In this document: piece by piece, positions 1 to 10,485 of the stretch
Layout of the letters: each line of letters opens with the position of its first letter
Position numbering within the stretch: position 1 is the stretch's first letter
NCBI GenBank assembly: GCA_014529385.2
Contig: CM043967.1
Location: forward strand, 82,947,778-83,011,777
DNA length: 64,000 nt
From: Adiantum capillus-veneris
Taxonomy: Eukaryota; Streptophyta; Polypodiopsida; Polypodiales; Pteridaceae
Reading direction: 5' to 3'
Program-made: the position numbers and the translations under genes
Notes under the pieces: generated by a model
The model's database searches: none
The model's input: only the letters and a program-made list of their open reading frames with translations
Told to the model about the DNA's origin: nothing

Positions 1-949
1 TTCCTGCTAATAAAACTAGACCGAGTCTCTGAGGAAATCTGAGTTTGGACTTTGATGGGATACTTGCGGGTCTGGTCATGGTAACTATGTGTATTATCGG
101 CACAATCCACAGAAACTTGCACCATGTCAAAGTTCATATTCCACGCTTATGTTCCTATAAAGATTTCCCACTAAAGCTGGTGGATATGTTGCCTTCGCAT
201 AAATGGGCAAAATGAAATTCAAACTCAAAGATTCTATTGAGTTTCCTAAGTCTGCTTCTGTTCAATGTAAGCTTCTCGTTCTCCATGATTGCACCCACCT
301 CTCTCTCTCTCTCTCTCTCTCCCCCCCCCCCATGAGTTTAGGGTGAGCTACACCTTGCTTTAAGATATAAATTGCGGATGTCTTCAAAGAAGTGTGTGGT
401 AATATAGTGTTTAATCTTCATTAATGTGTGTGTGTTTTAGAGAGAGAGGGAGGGAGAGATTTGCTATTGCAATTATGGCCACCAAGCTTGCTGTTTACCC
501 AACACAATTGTGATTTGCTCTCTCACATGCTCCTCCTCATGGTTCTAGCCAGCTGGCTTTTTGAGGTCTTCATGTAAAGTTATTTTCAAGCTGGTTTGTC
601 TCCCCCACTCTATCTTTTTTTTTTCAAAAGAAAAGTGTATGATTACCAAAAAAAGATGATTTCTCCTACGCATGCCACATTTGGTGCATGACATCTATAC
701 TACTCTATGATGGAAAGGCATTTCATGCCGACCATGTGGCATAGGAAGACAACAAAGTGTGGTAAACTGGTGGGAGGATGCCTTTCCTCTATACAATACC
801 TCTCTATCAAGCTGAAGCCGATTTAGATGATCCATGTGGTGTAGGAAGCGGGTGTCATTCTGCATGAGATGAGGCTTACTAAATAGGAGGAAAAATAAGT
901 GCCAAGTAGAGGGAGATAAAGAGCCTTTGGTGGGAGCCAAAGAGGCCCC

Positions 950-954
<5 letters not shown>

Positions 955-1038
<84 letters not shown>
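955..1038. repeat. Compound (GT)n(GA)n microsatellite
   Basis: About 35 bp of GT repeats run directly into about 49 bp of GA repeats. The same compound tract occurs in R1 copy 2 with a much longer GA part (45459-45614), so length has changed since duplication. Confidence 0.97.
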
Positions 1039-1041
<3 letters not shown>

Positions 1042-1530
1042 CTACATACAAATGTGGCAAGAATATCATAGATGATGGTTTGTGTTCTCTCCATGTAAGC
1101 TACATACCATCCCCTTGGCTTCCACCTCCCCCTCCTTTCTCTCTGAGTCTCTAATATCTCACAAGGTCTCTCTCCTTGGATGAGGTTGTATGTGTGTGTA
1201 AATCCCCATTTGGTTTCCATTATGTGCACTACACTTGCATCATCAAACTTTTCGACTGTGATTTTAAAGGGCTGATGTGGTGGCACACAAGGTGGACATC
1301 AATGACGAGCAAGTAGTACAACTTCATAGAGGTGTAGATGTATAGACAATACGCAAGGGGATTGAAGCTACTAGATTCGAGGCTTGACCACATTGCTAGT
1401 AGCGTGGAGGTGTGCACTTGTTAGAGGTTCGAATGCAAAGGCAAGAGCATTGAAAACCAAGGTGGTATGCTAACGACTTGGAGTAGTGGGCCGTGGAGTA
1501 GGGTACAAGACCAATTACCCAATGACACTA

Positions 1531-1784
1531 GGCAACAGGCTACAGAGTAGAGCACAAGGTCAACTTCCCAACGACCCTGTGTAGGTACAATGTGGCAGAC
1601 GCACGACGCTTTGGGAGGAGGACAATGTAGAGGCGAGTTGTAGGCGGGGAAGCTCTAGGCAGCGGGCTGTGGAGTAGGGTACAAGGCCAACAGCCCAACA
1701 ACATTGGGCAAGTATAATGTGGTAAACGCACAACGCTATGGGTGGAGGACAACGTAGAGGCGAGGTGTATGCAGGGAAACACTA
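1531..1784. repeat. 127-bp tandem duplication inside R1
   Basis: Two adjacent diverged units begin at 1531 and 1658. Each starts with GGCA(A/G)C, continues with a 'GAGTAG-ACAAGG' block and ends with a GGAGGACAA-GTAGAGGCGAG block. A partial third unit lies upstream at about 1489. No coding sense is apparent. Confidence 0.75.
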
Positions 1785-2410
1785 GGCAGCTAAAGAAGGG
1801 TTGTGTGGTTGTCCAGAAATCAGAACGTATAGGATAGGCGACACTGTCGACGGGAGTAGGGCAGCCTGACGCGCTGCCAGTCACAAAGGAGATTTGAGTG
1901 CATACAAAAGCACGCAAAGGTGGACATAGCGAGAGCAACTAGGGAAGTGGCAACAACATGGGGCTACCTGTATCAGCAAAAATGATTTAATTAACAGATG
2001 TAGAAAGTTGTCCAACAACAAACTTGGTAGAAAATTCTGATGTGCTAGCAAATTGTTAGGGCAACAGAGCAAAGGAAGATCTGATGGCATGGGAGCTAGA
2101 AATGCTACAGGTGGGGCTAGTGGAGGATGGAGACGAGGTGGACAAAGGTGCAAGTTGCAACATTGGTGCAACTAAAATTGGTCAATGCTATGAAGAGGGA
2201 AAATCAGAGCTATGTGTGTCTACTGATGCATGCCAAAGTGATCAAGCAAATTTGAAGGTCAAGAGTAGGTAGGCGGTTGCAAATGTGTTGTTTTATGGGG
2301 TTTTATAGGACAAGGTGCTCCATCATGGGCCTATCAAAGGTGTCTTGTCTGTCCAAAGTGCTAAAATGGAAGTGCCAAAAGTGGTTCTTGAAGTGTTCTC
2401 CAAGCTGGTC

Positions 2411-2640
2411 TAAATGGCTCTTTATTTGGAGCTAGGGGTGCAAGATATGGCAGTTTGAATGTAGAGTTGGTTTGCAGATCCTCGTCGGGGTGGACAAGTG
2501 TGATAAGGCCATGAAGTGTATGTGAGTAGATAGATCTCAAGTGCATGATTTATGAAGCATGTTCGTATCTTTGGATCGGAAATCATAGTCCAAATGGCTA
2601 AGTTATGGGCAATCAACCTACAGTATTGAGTCATAATTTT
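2411..2640. repeat. Dispersed repeat R2, copy 1
   Basis: The block that begins near 2411 and runs through the GGTTTGCAGATCCTC motif recurs at 59461-59640 and 62950-63150 in the same orientation. It directly follows R1 here, whereas R1 copy 2 is cut off at this junction. Confidence 0.75.
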
Positions 2641-2824
2641 GTATTAACTTTTAGGATCAAATACATTATAAATTGACTGCTCGCATGAGAGTGATCCATG
2701 ACCCGGAGAAGCATATAAGAATTTTAGAACAAATTAGGTTTTACCTAAAGGACCATTGTTAGGACTAGACCTTTTCTAGCTTTGGGAGCCAAAAACCTCG
2801 TCATCTCTTACCCTAAGTAATTCC

Positions 2825-4214
2825 TTGCTTACTAACAATTTTATCTGTTGCAGACCCTTGCCCTTTTGCAAGGCTGAATTATCCTCTGAGCCCCTTTTTG
2901 TGGCTACCTCTCTTGTCCTCAGATGTATTTGCACCTTCGATGCTTCTCAATTAATCTATGATTCAATGCTTGTTTCGGATAAAAAGTTATCTATCTTACA
3001 CGTGCTTTCTTTCAATGATTGGGTCAAGATTTTGGCTACCTTGGACAAGGACTCCAAAGATGGAGTGGATTAAATTTCCCATTACATTGCCCACTTATCT
3101 ATACTTTCTTGACAATCTCAGCAAGAGCTAGCCCTTTTTTCTTCTTCGGGAGCTGAGCTATCTAACTTTCTAAAAAAATTGTGTGGTCTTAATCCATCTT
3201 TTATCAGTTCCCCGGCTACTCCAACTATCCCACAAACTGGTGGCATCTTTTGTAGAGATAGTGCGGCGCTTGAAGCTGTCAAGGAGTTTCAAAACAATCT
3301 TTGCTCCCTTAGTGACTCTAGTCTTTTGGAAATGGTACCCAAAGTGTCAAAAGTCTTTCCTTTCTTACCGGTTAGACAAATTGAAATTGAGTCCTTCGGA
3401 GTGGATCATCAGCTCTGGGTTTTACCCAACAAAGCTTTTTTGGCACCAATTCTCAATGAAACTTGGGTGTATTTAGCTAATCTACCTGCCTCCACAATTG
3501 AGGACTATAGACTCACGGTTCTGAAAGTGGACAATTCCTTGACAAAGGGGAACTCATTGAAGCCCTCTTCAACCTTAAGCTTATTGACCATTCAAAATGC
3601 TCTTCTAATGCACGATTGTAAATTCGGTTCGGACAAAAGGTAACATGGAGTTTGCTAAAAGTAATCCCGACTTCTACTAAACAAAATCTATCTAAAATGT
3701 TTTTTGGCCATATGTTAAATGTGCTTGCAAATTTCTTGACCTTAAAGCCTCATGCGAGTCTAGCATTATGTGGTTTGACCGTTCTATTTGGTTTATCCTC
3801 AACCACCTGGATCAACTTTTTCCCGAAAATCTAGTGGACTTTCATCTTTCTCTTATTTGCTCTTGGTTGGGAGGCCAAGCCAAACAATTAGCGGTGGCTC
3901 AAATCGCTTTCAATATTTTTTGTGGGCTCATGCTAGAGATCGTGAAAGAGCTCAAATCTGATGACCCTAAAATTTATGTAACCGCTTATGCCAACTACAA
4001 AGGTGTTAAGATTATCACCAGTTTACTCAAACCTTGTATTGAAGATGATGACTCCCTCTCGCTGAAAAGACCTAACTCTTTAGCCATCCCCAATAATACA
4101 TTCACATCTTTTTTAACACGTAGCTCCTCCTCTAATTTTAATAGAGGAAAGTCTCGTAGATTTACTAGGGGAAGAGGAAGAAACACTCCTATCCGACACC
4201 TCCTTGATTTATGA
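2825..4214 (+). pseudogene. Possible ORF1 of the Penelope-like element, broken
   Basis: No family is recognised from the sequence. Coding-like sequence runs in one frame from 2825 to 3643 with stops at 3071 and about 3110, continues in a second frame at about 3610-3834, and in a third frame at 3768-4214. The last part is a 148-residue segment with a helical, hydrophobic region followed by a Ser-rich and Arg/Gly-rich tail (SRRFTRGRGRN) like nucleic-acid-binding tails of retroelement ORF1 or Gag proteins. It ends immediately upstream of the PLE RT segment, so a role as the element's RNA-binding protein is inferred. Frameshifts and stops mean it cannot be expressed intact. It could instead be an unrelated fragment next to the PLE. 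Confidence 0.4.
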
Positions 4215-4827
4215 TCATTGATACTGTGCAGGTTACTTTTGGCCCATGTGGAAGGAAGCGTCTTACTAGGAAGACCTCTTGCAAGGAGTATATTGTCTTT
4301 TCCAAAGTGAACTTCCGGATTTGGTGCACCCAAATTTTTTTTTATGTGAGTGTTCTGATTTACTATTTAGCAATCATGAAATATTTGATAATGTGCTCAT
4401 TATTTGGAAGTATCAACAACCTATTAAAAATCTTGTCTATAATAATGATTTTTTACAACACAATTATGCTCCAGTATGTGCTTGTGATAAATATGCTTCT
4501 TTTTGTAAAGATTTTGCTATTTATGGCAAGCATGTCTGCACTTGTGTACTGGATTTAGTAAGAGATACCACAATCCAATTTTTTAAAGCTAAAGCACTAA
4601 AGCACATCCCCATTTTTCCAAAAGACCTATATCTTGCTCTTCGTTGCCTAACTGTCAGTACTCTTCGACTGGAGAAGACAATCCTACAAGACTTATCTAT
4701 ATTGGTTGAACAAAGTTTCTTTCAAAAAATCTCACTTATACCATACAAATGGTTGTCTATTGATTGTTCTTGGATCACACCGAATCTCGGAGTTGTACTA
4801 CAGAGCTCTCACAAGATTGGTTTATAG
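4215..4827 (+). pseudogene. Penelope-like RT, N-terminal region
   Basis: The translated frame shows the order typical of the region upstream of the Penelope RT core: an 'IWKYQQPIKNLVYNND' stretch, a C-x-C motif (PVCACDKY), then a degenerate form of the 'GHVxTGxLxI' block (GKHVCTCVLDL), then 'KALKHIP' in place of the family 'KGPKYRE'. The frame is open from the TAG near 4270 to 4827. The downstream core (the ADKxxNN motif, GIPMG and YxDD) is missing here but present at 40410-41380. Family assignment rests on motif order known from Penelope, Athena and related elements; I could not align it. Confidence 0.55.
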
Positions 4828-5963
4828 GAGGAATCCCAAACCTCGAGCGAGTACTTTCGAGTGTACAAGAAACCGAGCAAGCACATACAATGACAAAGAC
4901 TAGATCAAGACCTTGATAACTACTATGTAGAGGATATTGTAGTAAAGTAAATATGTTGCCTCTCAAATGGTTTCAAATAAAAGAACCATACTCTTACTTT
5001 GATACATTCATACACACATTGATACATAGTCACAAATGCATATGCAAAATGTACTACTAATGAGAGCATTAACACAAAATCCAAGAGCCTTTTCATAAAA
5101 ATAGCTCCAAAAACTTGTGGTAACAAAGACACATCATAGCTCAACAATAGGTAACAATAAAATACCCTACAATGTAAAAGTATTACAAGTCGAGACACTT
5201 AAAATACTATTGTACATTTGGCCGCACTTCACCCAAGGTTTTTCAGTGCTCAAAAGAACTTACTAATCCCACTGATCGCGAATTTTTTCTGAGATTTACC
5301 TTTAAATTCTAATTTTGAGGGTGATAAAATCTACAAATTTTGAAGAAATCTTGGGTAATTTAGTGTAAAAACTTTCAAATTTAGTTGGTTTACCTCCTGT
5401 AGGTGGCCACAATTTTGAAAAACAATGCGTTAGGGTGAATATCAAGAGCTTCTCTCCGTAAAGCATGTTGCATGCTCTGGCCAATTTGTTAGCACCTGCA
5501 TGCTTGGTGTGTGTGTGTGTGTGTGTGTGGAGAGAATTCATGAGGAGATTGCTACAGGGGTTGTCATGATTGCCTAAGCCTTGGTCAATTAATATGCACA
5601 TTGCACAGAGGAGGGTAGCCTCGCAAGTGTTGAGAGAATCTTGCAAGAAATGATTTTTTTAATAGAGTACTAGTATTTCAGAAAAGAAAAAGCTAATAAA
5701 CAATGAATACCAAGAGAGAAGGCCATAGCGTTTTTTTTGCTCCCCATTTAAAGAGAATACAAAATTTGGGTTAGATTCTCTTCTAAGAATCCCATTTGGT
5801 TAGGAAGATGTATACAACACATGATCCATGTGAATTTCTGTAACTTGTACATTGCAATCACAATATAAGCTTTGTTTGGAGGAACCAGAGAATCTTTTCA
5901 ATTTCATTCTTGGAGAAACTACTTGTGCTTCATGTTTTGCATGCTAACATGGATTTTGCAACA

Positions 5964-5966
<3 letters not shown>
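4828..5966. other. No recognised gene; AT-rich spacer
   Basis: I see no coding region, RNA gene or long repeat. A short (GT)n tract lies at about 5509-5528. Confidence 0.6.

Positions 5967-6052
<86 letters not shown>
5967..6052. repeat. (AG)n microsatellite
   Basis: About 86 bp of uninterrupted AG repeats. Confidence 0.98.
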
Positions 6053-6055
<3 letters not shown>

Positions 6056-6178
6056 TTCCCATTGATTCTCCACTTGTTTTTTTCGAAATCGATACCACCC
6101 ACGACCTTTTATAGTTGGTATATTCTCACTTGTAATCCTACCAGATCATTGAGAAGTACCTTGATCAGTAAAAGAATC

Positions 6179-6559
6179 CCAAAAGCTGACCACCCTTTCA
6201 CTTTTTTCCTGAGCTTCTTCCTGATCCATCACACCTCGGGTAATGGTTAGTACAACATACCAAAATTGTTTCATGGGCAATAGCTTGTCTGCCCAACGAT
6301 TAATCTTTGACACTCTAACGTCATATCGAGGTGTGCAAGCACCAACCTTGTTCAACCGTCCATGGAGTTCCACATGGAGTCTTGCAACTTGGTTCTCCTC
6401 TTCTCGTCGAACATCCCCTACAAAGCCGTGCTTGTGCATAATGGCAAGGAAGTTTTCAAGCAGGTTGGAAGTGGTTTTCAGGACCACCTGTCGTTTGCAA
6501 TGTCGTTAGGCATTCAACATGGTCCTCAATGCATTGTTCAACATGCTACTCCTCCCCAT
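6179..6559 (-). pseudogene. Ribosomal protein S15a (uS8) pseudogene
   Basis: Read on the minus strand from an ATG at 6559, the frame gives an S15a-like start (MLNNALRTMLNA), an in-frame TAA where the family has the Glu of 'NAEKRGK', then KRQV, 'FLAIMHKHGFVG', 'VELHGRLNKVG', 'TPRYDVRV', 'LLPMKQFWYVVLT' and 'GVMDQEEA'. These correspond in order to the cytosolic 40S subunit protein of about 130 residues. The last family residues (KVLGFFY) are degraded after VVSFW. There are no introns, so a processed retrocopy is likely, although no poly(A) tail or target duplication is visible. The early stop and degraded C-terminus make it non-functional. The parent gene is not in this window. Confidence 0.85.
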
Positions 6560-6598
6560 GCCTTGCACTCTCTTGTGACTCCACTTTCATTCGCAAAG

Positions 6599-6710
6599 GC
6601 TCTCTCTCTCTCTCTCTCTCTCTCTCTAGAAATCCGCCATGGAAAACTGTCTCTCTCGTGTAATGCATGTTATCAATGCCCAAACTAAGTTCCGTCACTC
6701 TTGTAGAGCC

Positions 6711-6754
<44 letters not shown>
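6599..6754. repeat. Two (CT)n microsatellites
   Basis: CT tracts lie at about 6599-6627 and 6714-6754, separated by unremarkable sequence. Confidence 0.95.
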
Positions 6755-6757
<3 letters not shown>

Positions 6758-6948
6758 AGAGAGATATAGAGAAAGAGGTAAGCTTTTCTTCAAGATCAGC
6801 TACACAAAAAACTTGGATCACTCTGGAGCGAAATTGAGCAGAATGGTTTGCTTTTCTGGAATCGAGCATAGTTGAACAACTGCGATGCAACTTCAAGATC
6901 ATTATTATCTCTCTCTCTCTCTAGAAGCGCGCGTCGGCATGCATTGCT

Positions 6949-6951
<3 letters not shown>

Positions 6952-7018
<67 letters not shown>
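6952..7018. repeat. (GA)n tract at left edge of outer gypsy element
   Basis: About 67 bp of GA repeats run directly into the left LTR. A matching (AG)n tract lies just beyond the right LTR (33577-33640), indicating that the element inserted into a microsatellite. Confidence 0.95.
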
Positions 7019-7020
<2 letters not shown>

Positions 7021-7267
7021 CGCTTATGCCACACGTGTCAATGCAAGGAACTTGCTGATACACCGTGTGCGAGCCACAAATGGCTCCAAGCACACAACAA
7101 GCCTAAACTAGTAAGCTCAAAGAAGGCGATGGTGTGTCACTCACCGCTCTGCGCTTGCTTCATGGAGGACTCCTCACCGCGAAGAAGAAGGAGCCGTTGC
7201 TTTGCTGCGCTCAACCGCTTCGCCGCCGCCGTCGTGCCTTCGTAATGCTCAATCGCCCACACACACA

Positions 7268-7310
<43 letters not shown>

Positions 7311-7653
7311 ACACACATACACACACACACAAGGAGGTGAAGAAGAAGAAGATGGAGATGGAGATGGAGCAAGAGCACTCTTCTATTGCACAAATGAGAG
7401 AATGAATGAATTTTAGGTTTAGTTGACTTTTATATGAGCTCGCCCCATTCACACTTGGGCGCTCATGCTTAGACAACTAATCCCTTGAATGTTCCAGTTA
7501 GAGTACGCCTCTCATCGGCGATCACTCTTACCCTTTTCCTATTGGACCGATAAGCCCGGTACCTGACTCTACCAAATAAATAGTACAATGTCCGCCATAG
7601 GTTAGAACGTCCGTCGTAGGTGATAGGGTGTCCGTGAGCCGTGAGGGTTAACA
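7019..7653 (-). repeat. 3' LTR of outer gypsy element
   Basis: Matches 32958-33574. On the minus strand it starts TGTTAACC, directly after the polypurine tract, and ends GCGCA. It includes a (CA)n(CT)n(CA)n tract at about 7258-7333 that differs in length from the other LTR. A TATA-like TATAAAAG (minus strand) is at 7427-7434. Confidence 0.9.
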
Positions 7654-7664
7654 TGCCCCCCTTC
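7654..7664 (-). other. Polypurine tract of outer gypsy element
   Basis: On the minus strand a purine run (GAAGGGGGGCA) abuts the TGTTAACC start of the 3' LTR, as expected for the plus-strand DNA synthesis primer. Confidence 0.8.
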
Positions 7665-8969
7665 GTGATGTAGATTCCTTCCTTGGAAGCTATTGAGTTG
7701 AAGCTTGTTCGTCCATGTTGTAGAGCATCTGGATTTGAATCTGCAAGGCAAAGTCATTATTTCAGCAAGTGGAATTATATTTCCATAAATCATGAGGGGA
7801 ATGTAAAGTACATGTGGAAATGAGTAAATGCAAGATTTATGAAATGTTAGACTATCATTAAGGACAAATAAATCGCACTTTGAGTAAATTAATTAATCAA
7901 GAGTTTTGGGCTTATGGGTGAGTCTATCAATTAGTTAGCTATGACTAAGGTTAAAACAACTACTCTAGTACTAGCTAAGCTAAGAAGATTATCTAAATGC
8001 AAGATTCCCTAATTCTGCTTTTCAGCTTTGATTAGCCAACTAGCTCTCACAACTGCAAACAAAAGCTTGAAATGTTAACAGTAAGCTCGATGGAAGTCTT
8101 TTAAATGTCATTCATTTTTTTCTTTTTCTCTTTTTTACTTTGGTTCACAATCATTTGACGTGTGTGCTTATTTTGTATGTCCGGGGCTTTTTGCTTCTCA
8201 AGGAAAAGCACCCACACTGGGAACCTCTAGGGCTCTAGTACCATAGACAATACATGTGAGTGAAGTACCAAATCAAGCCAGGATTTCTCTTCCAGCATTA
8301 GATTTTTCATTTGTGGCACTTATGTTTTTTGCTTCCATTTCCTTTGTATTCTCACTAGTGTTTTTGTTGTTTAAGTGAGCAAGCTTCTCTATGCCTTAAA
8401 TATTCCTAAGGTCTCAAATACTTAGATAATTTTATCAGCTAGGCCTAGTGGTCAAGAGTTAACCTAAAGTCACGGTCTCCTAATCTCAAGGCTCATCCAT
8501 AAGATTAAACTCTAGTTCCATCAACTTAAGCAAAGACAAATTTATACATCTATAATGGCAGATAACAAACATAACTATTGCACTCAAATAAACCATGAAT
8601 TAGCAATTATACATATCCACCAACATGAATCATGGAAAGTAGTACACCTGGAGGTATGGAGTTGCTCATTTCGTCGAAGCAGATGTCCTCAGCCATGTGG
8701 ATGGAGATCCATATAAGTCCTACCTAACACATCCAAAAAACAAGCACTATACCTCTAGGAGGCATGTCAGTGTGAAAAAATTAAAACTCCTAGAAAACAA
8801 ACTCAAAACACAATCCAGACCCCTTACCTACCTATCTGACATCCCTTTTAGAATCAAGGAAAGAGGATATTATATAAACCGCGTGGCCACCCTAAGGCTA
8901 GGCCTCTATCCTCCTCATCTAGATAAACGAAATCATTTTCCGTGAGGCCATAGTCTTCCTCGGTCTCTA
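7665..8969 (-). other. Long 3' non-coding region of outer gypsy element
   Basis: AT-rich sequence between the last open frames and the polypurine tract. I see no conserved domain or RNA gene. Long 3' regions are common in large plant gypsy elements. Confidence 0.5.
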
Positions 8970-9275
8970 TTATTTCTTCTTCATCATCCTCTTGCGCAAG
9001 CGTGTAATCAAGAACCTCGCGATGCGTGGATACTCATCCTGTGCAAAAGAATAAGTATGTGCCACCGGAGAAACATTCGCTACTGGGTAGGGATCACTAG
9101 TTATCCATAGACGTATCAGCCATTCTAACTCCTCAAAATTTCGCTCACGTGCAAGTCTCTCTACCAAATCCCATTCGCAAGAAAGTACAGGGTAGCAGAT
9201 GTGAAACACTTGAGAAAAAGAAAAAGGGTACCTTTCATAAAAAATAGAAGCGCATGCCTCTGGTGAACTAGCCAT
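8970..9275 (-). CDS. Hypothetical 101-residue ORF in 3' region of outer gypsy
   Basis: A complete open frame starts MASSPEACASIFYERYPF and ends in a basic RLRKRMMKKK tail. The middle is rich in Trp, Leu and Glu (NFEELEWLIRLW). I recognise no family. It lies on the coding strand of the outer element, downstream of the W-P-K region, so it could be an accessory product, a remnant exon, or a chance frame. No signal peptide or membrane segment is evident. Confidence 0.3.
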   Translation of the reverse strand: MASSPEACASIFYERYPFSFSQVFHICYPVLSCEWDLVERLARERNFEELEWLIRLWITSDPYPVANVSPVAHTYSFAQDEYPRIARFLITRLRKRMMKKK

Positions 9276-9558
9276 CTCTGAGAATATAAATAGATTTGGT
9301 TAGGTCTTTAAAACATGAGTTGTTTTTGTGTGTTGCTTGATGTGACATGGTGAATTTAGACTTATGTGTAGGATCTGATAGGGTGCTCTCTCGTTGCTAG
9401 TCGCTCTTGCTCTTTTACTTTTTTATCTTGTTTTTGTGAGTATAAGGCTTTATATATACATTCCCTAAGATTGGAGATTAAGAGGTCAGGGAGAAATGTT
9501 GAGAGGGAAGCAAGTGAATGATGGATGTCAACAAACACTCCCCCCTTCCTTGGGTAGA

Positions 9559-10273
9559 TCATACCGTTTGAAATGATGTCGTCACCCTTTGAAACCAGTT
9601 GTTCCAAGTTGTTATAGGTGAAGGCTTTAACCAATAGTTTTCGACCGCTCTATGCGTTTCATCTAGTTGCAAGGGTGGTAAGGTACTCTCCCATGATTTT
9701 ATTTGCAACATCGTTGTAGGTGGTGAACTTACAACGGGAGGTGTAAACTCTTTCTTGCTTGTATGGATATGTACAATGGTAGGTGGAGGTTGTATCGAAG
9801 CTTCTATTTCGGTATAGGAACTACATGAAGAGCAAGAAGCTTCATTTGCTTTCCCTGTTCCTGAGCTATGTGGAACAAATCGTTCTTTCTTTGGTACCCA
9901 AACTAGCTCTAGAGCAGGTGTGTCGCATTCTGTGATTTTTTCCTTTCCACGATCTTCAATTTGTTTTGGAGCCACATGATTGAGCTCACATGGACCCGGT
10001 GACAGGTAAGAGTACAATTTACGTTTGGGCACCCAAATTTGATCATTTCCTTCATAGTATCCTTGGGCTTCCAATAGTCGTTTAGGAATCCAACGCAATG
10101 TTTCTTTACATTTCTTGGAGTGAGGGGGACGTTTCTTACGAGGCTTCCATTTTTTAGCATCAGCCATGGTTACTAAAGAAGCTTTAGGGACCCACTTGTA
10201 TGTTTTCTTTGTTATATTAGGATGTTTCTTGTGTGTCTCAAGCTTTTTTTCAACTACATCAGTTGAAGCTCTA
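9559..10273 (-). pseudogene. C-terminal W-[V/I]-P-K repeat region of outer gypsy ORF3
   Basis: An open minus-strand frame continues from the copia insertion site at 10273 to a stop at 9559. It carries at least five spaced copies of a short motif: KWVPK, KWKPR, RWIPK, IWVPK and VWVPK, set in Lys/Arg-, Pro- and Ser-rich sequence. The frame also extends across the insertion site into 23578-23640, showing that the copia element split one reading frame. Upstream of that frame lies the retropepsin-like domain at 23662-24114. The role is unknown; basic repeats suggest nucleic-acid or protein binding, but that is inference. Confidence 0.5.
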
Positions 10274-10278
10274 GAGAG
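10274..10278. repeat. Target-site duplication (left) of nested copia
   Basis: GAGAG immediately left of the copia LTR equals GAGAG at 23578-23582 immediately right of the other LTR. Confidence 0.85.
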
Positions 10279-10471
10279 TGTTGGGGTTAAGGCCTATGTG
10301 CCTTGACCGGTCGCCCAGGTCATGGGCGCCCGCCCACTGTTACCCTATACTTATAGTGAGTATACTGTATAGGGGGAGCTGCCACTTCATAGTCTCCCCA
10401 CCCATATTTGTGTCGTGTCTCTCCTTCTCTCTCTCTCACTCTCCGTCTGTGGTGCTCCCCGATCCCCTTCA
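10279..10471 (+). repeat. 5' LTR of copia element
   Basis: 193 bp, TGTTGG...TTCA, matching 23385-23577 with about four differences by eye. CT-rich toward its 3' end. Confidence 0.92.
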
Positions 10472-10473
10472 AT

Positions 10474-10485
10474 TGGTATCAGAGC
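10474..10485 (+). other. Primer binding site, initiator tRNA-Met
   Basis: TGGTATCAGAGC lies two bases after the 5' LTR and is the standard complement of the plant initiator-Met tRNA 3' end used by copia elements. Confidence 0.95.

Larger units (their letters stand above)
1..2450. repeat. Dispersed repeat R1, copy 1
   Basis: This stretch matches 44391-46450 in the same orientation over most of its length, with scattered substitutions and indels. Both copies carry a compound (GT)n(GA)n tract at the same relative place. Copy 1 has about 460 extra bases (about 1486-1948) that hold a 127-bp tandem repeat and are absent from copy 2. The copy may extend left beyond the window. I find no credible coding region; open frames here come from microsatellite translation. 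It could be part of a long retrotransposon LTR or a segmental duplication. Confidence 0.75.
2790..4827 (+). mobile_element. Penelope-like element, 5' part, decayed
   Basis: The segment holds a broken upstream ORF (about 2825-4214) ending in an RG-rich tail, followed at once by the N-terminal region of a Penelope-type reverse transcriptase (to 4827). The RT part stops before the core catalytic motifs. A second PLE fragment at 40410-41380 on the same strand begins at about the next conserved motif. No GIY-YIG endonuclease is visible. Confidence 0.6.

Noticed and set aside
695-1286. Open frames of repeated Ser-Leu, Arg-Glu or Thr-His residues here and at other microsatellites
   Set aside because: They are translations of (GA)n, (CT)n and (GT)n tracts; no conserved flanking protein sequence.
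8697-8945. 82-codon plus-strand frame in the outer gypsy 3' region
   Set aside because: Opposite to the element's coding strand, no recognisable domain, AT-rich composition.
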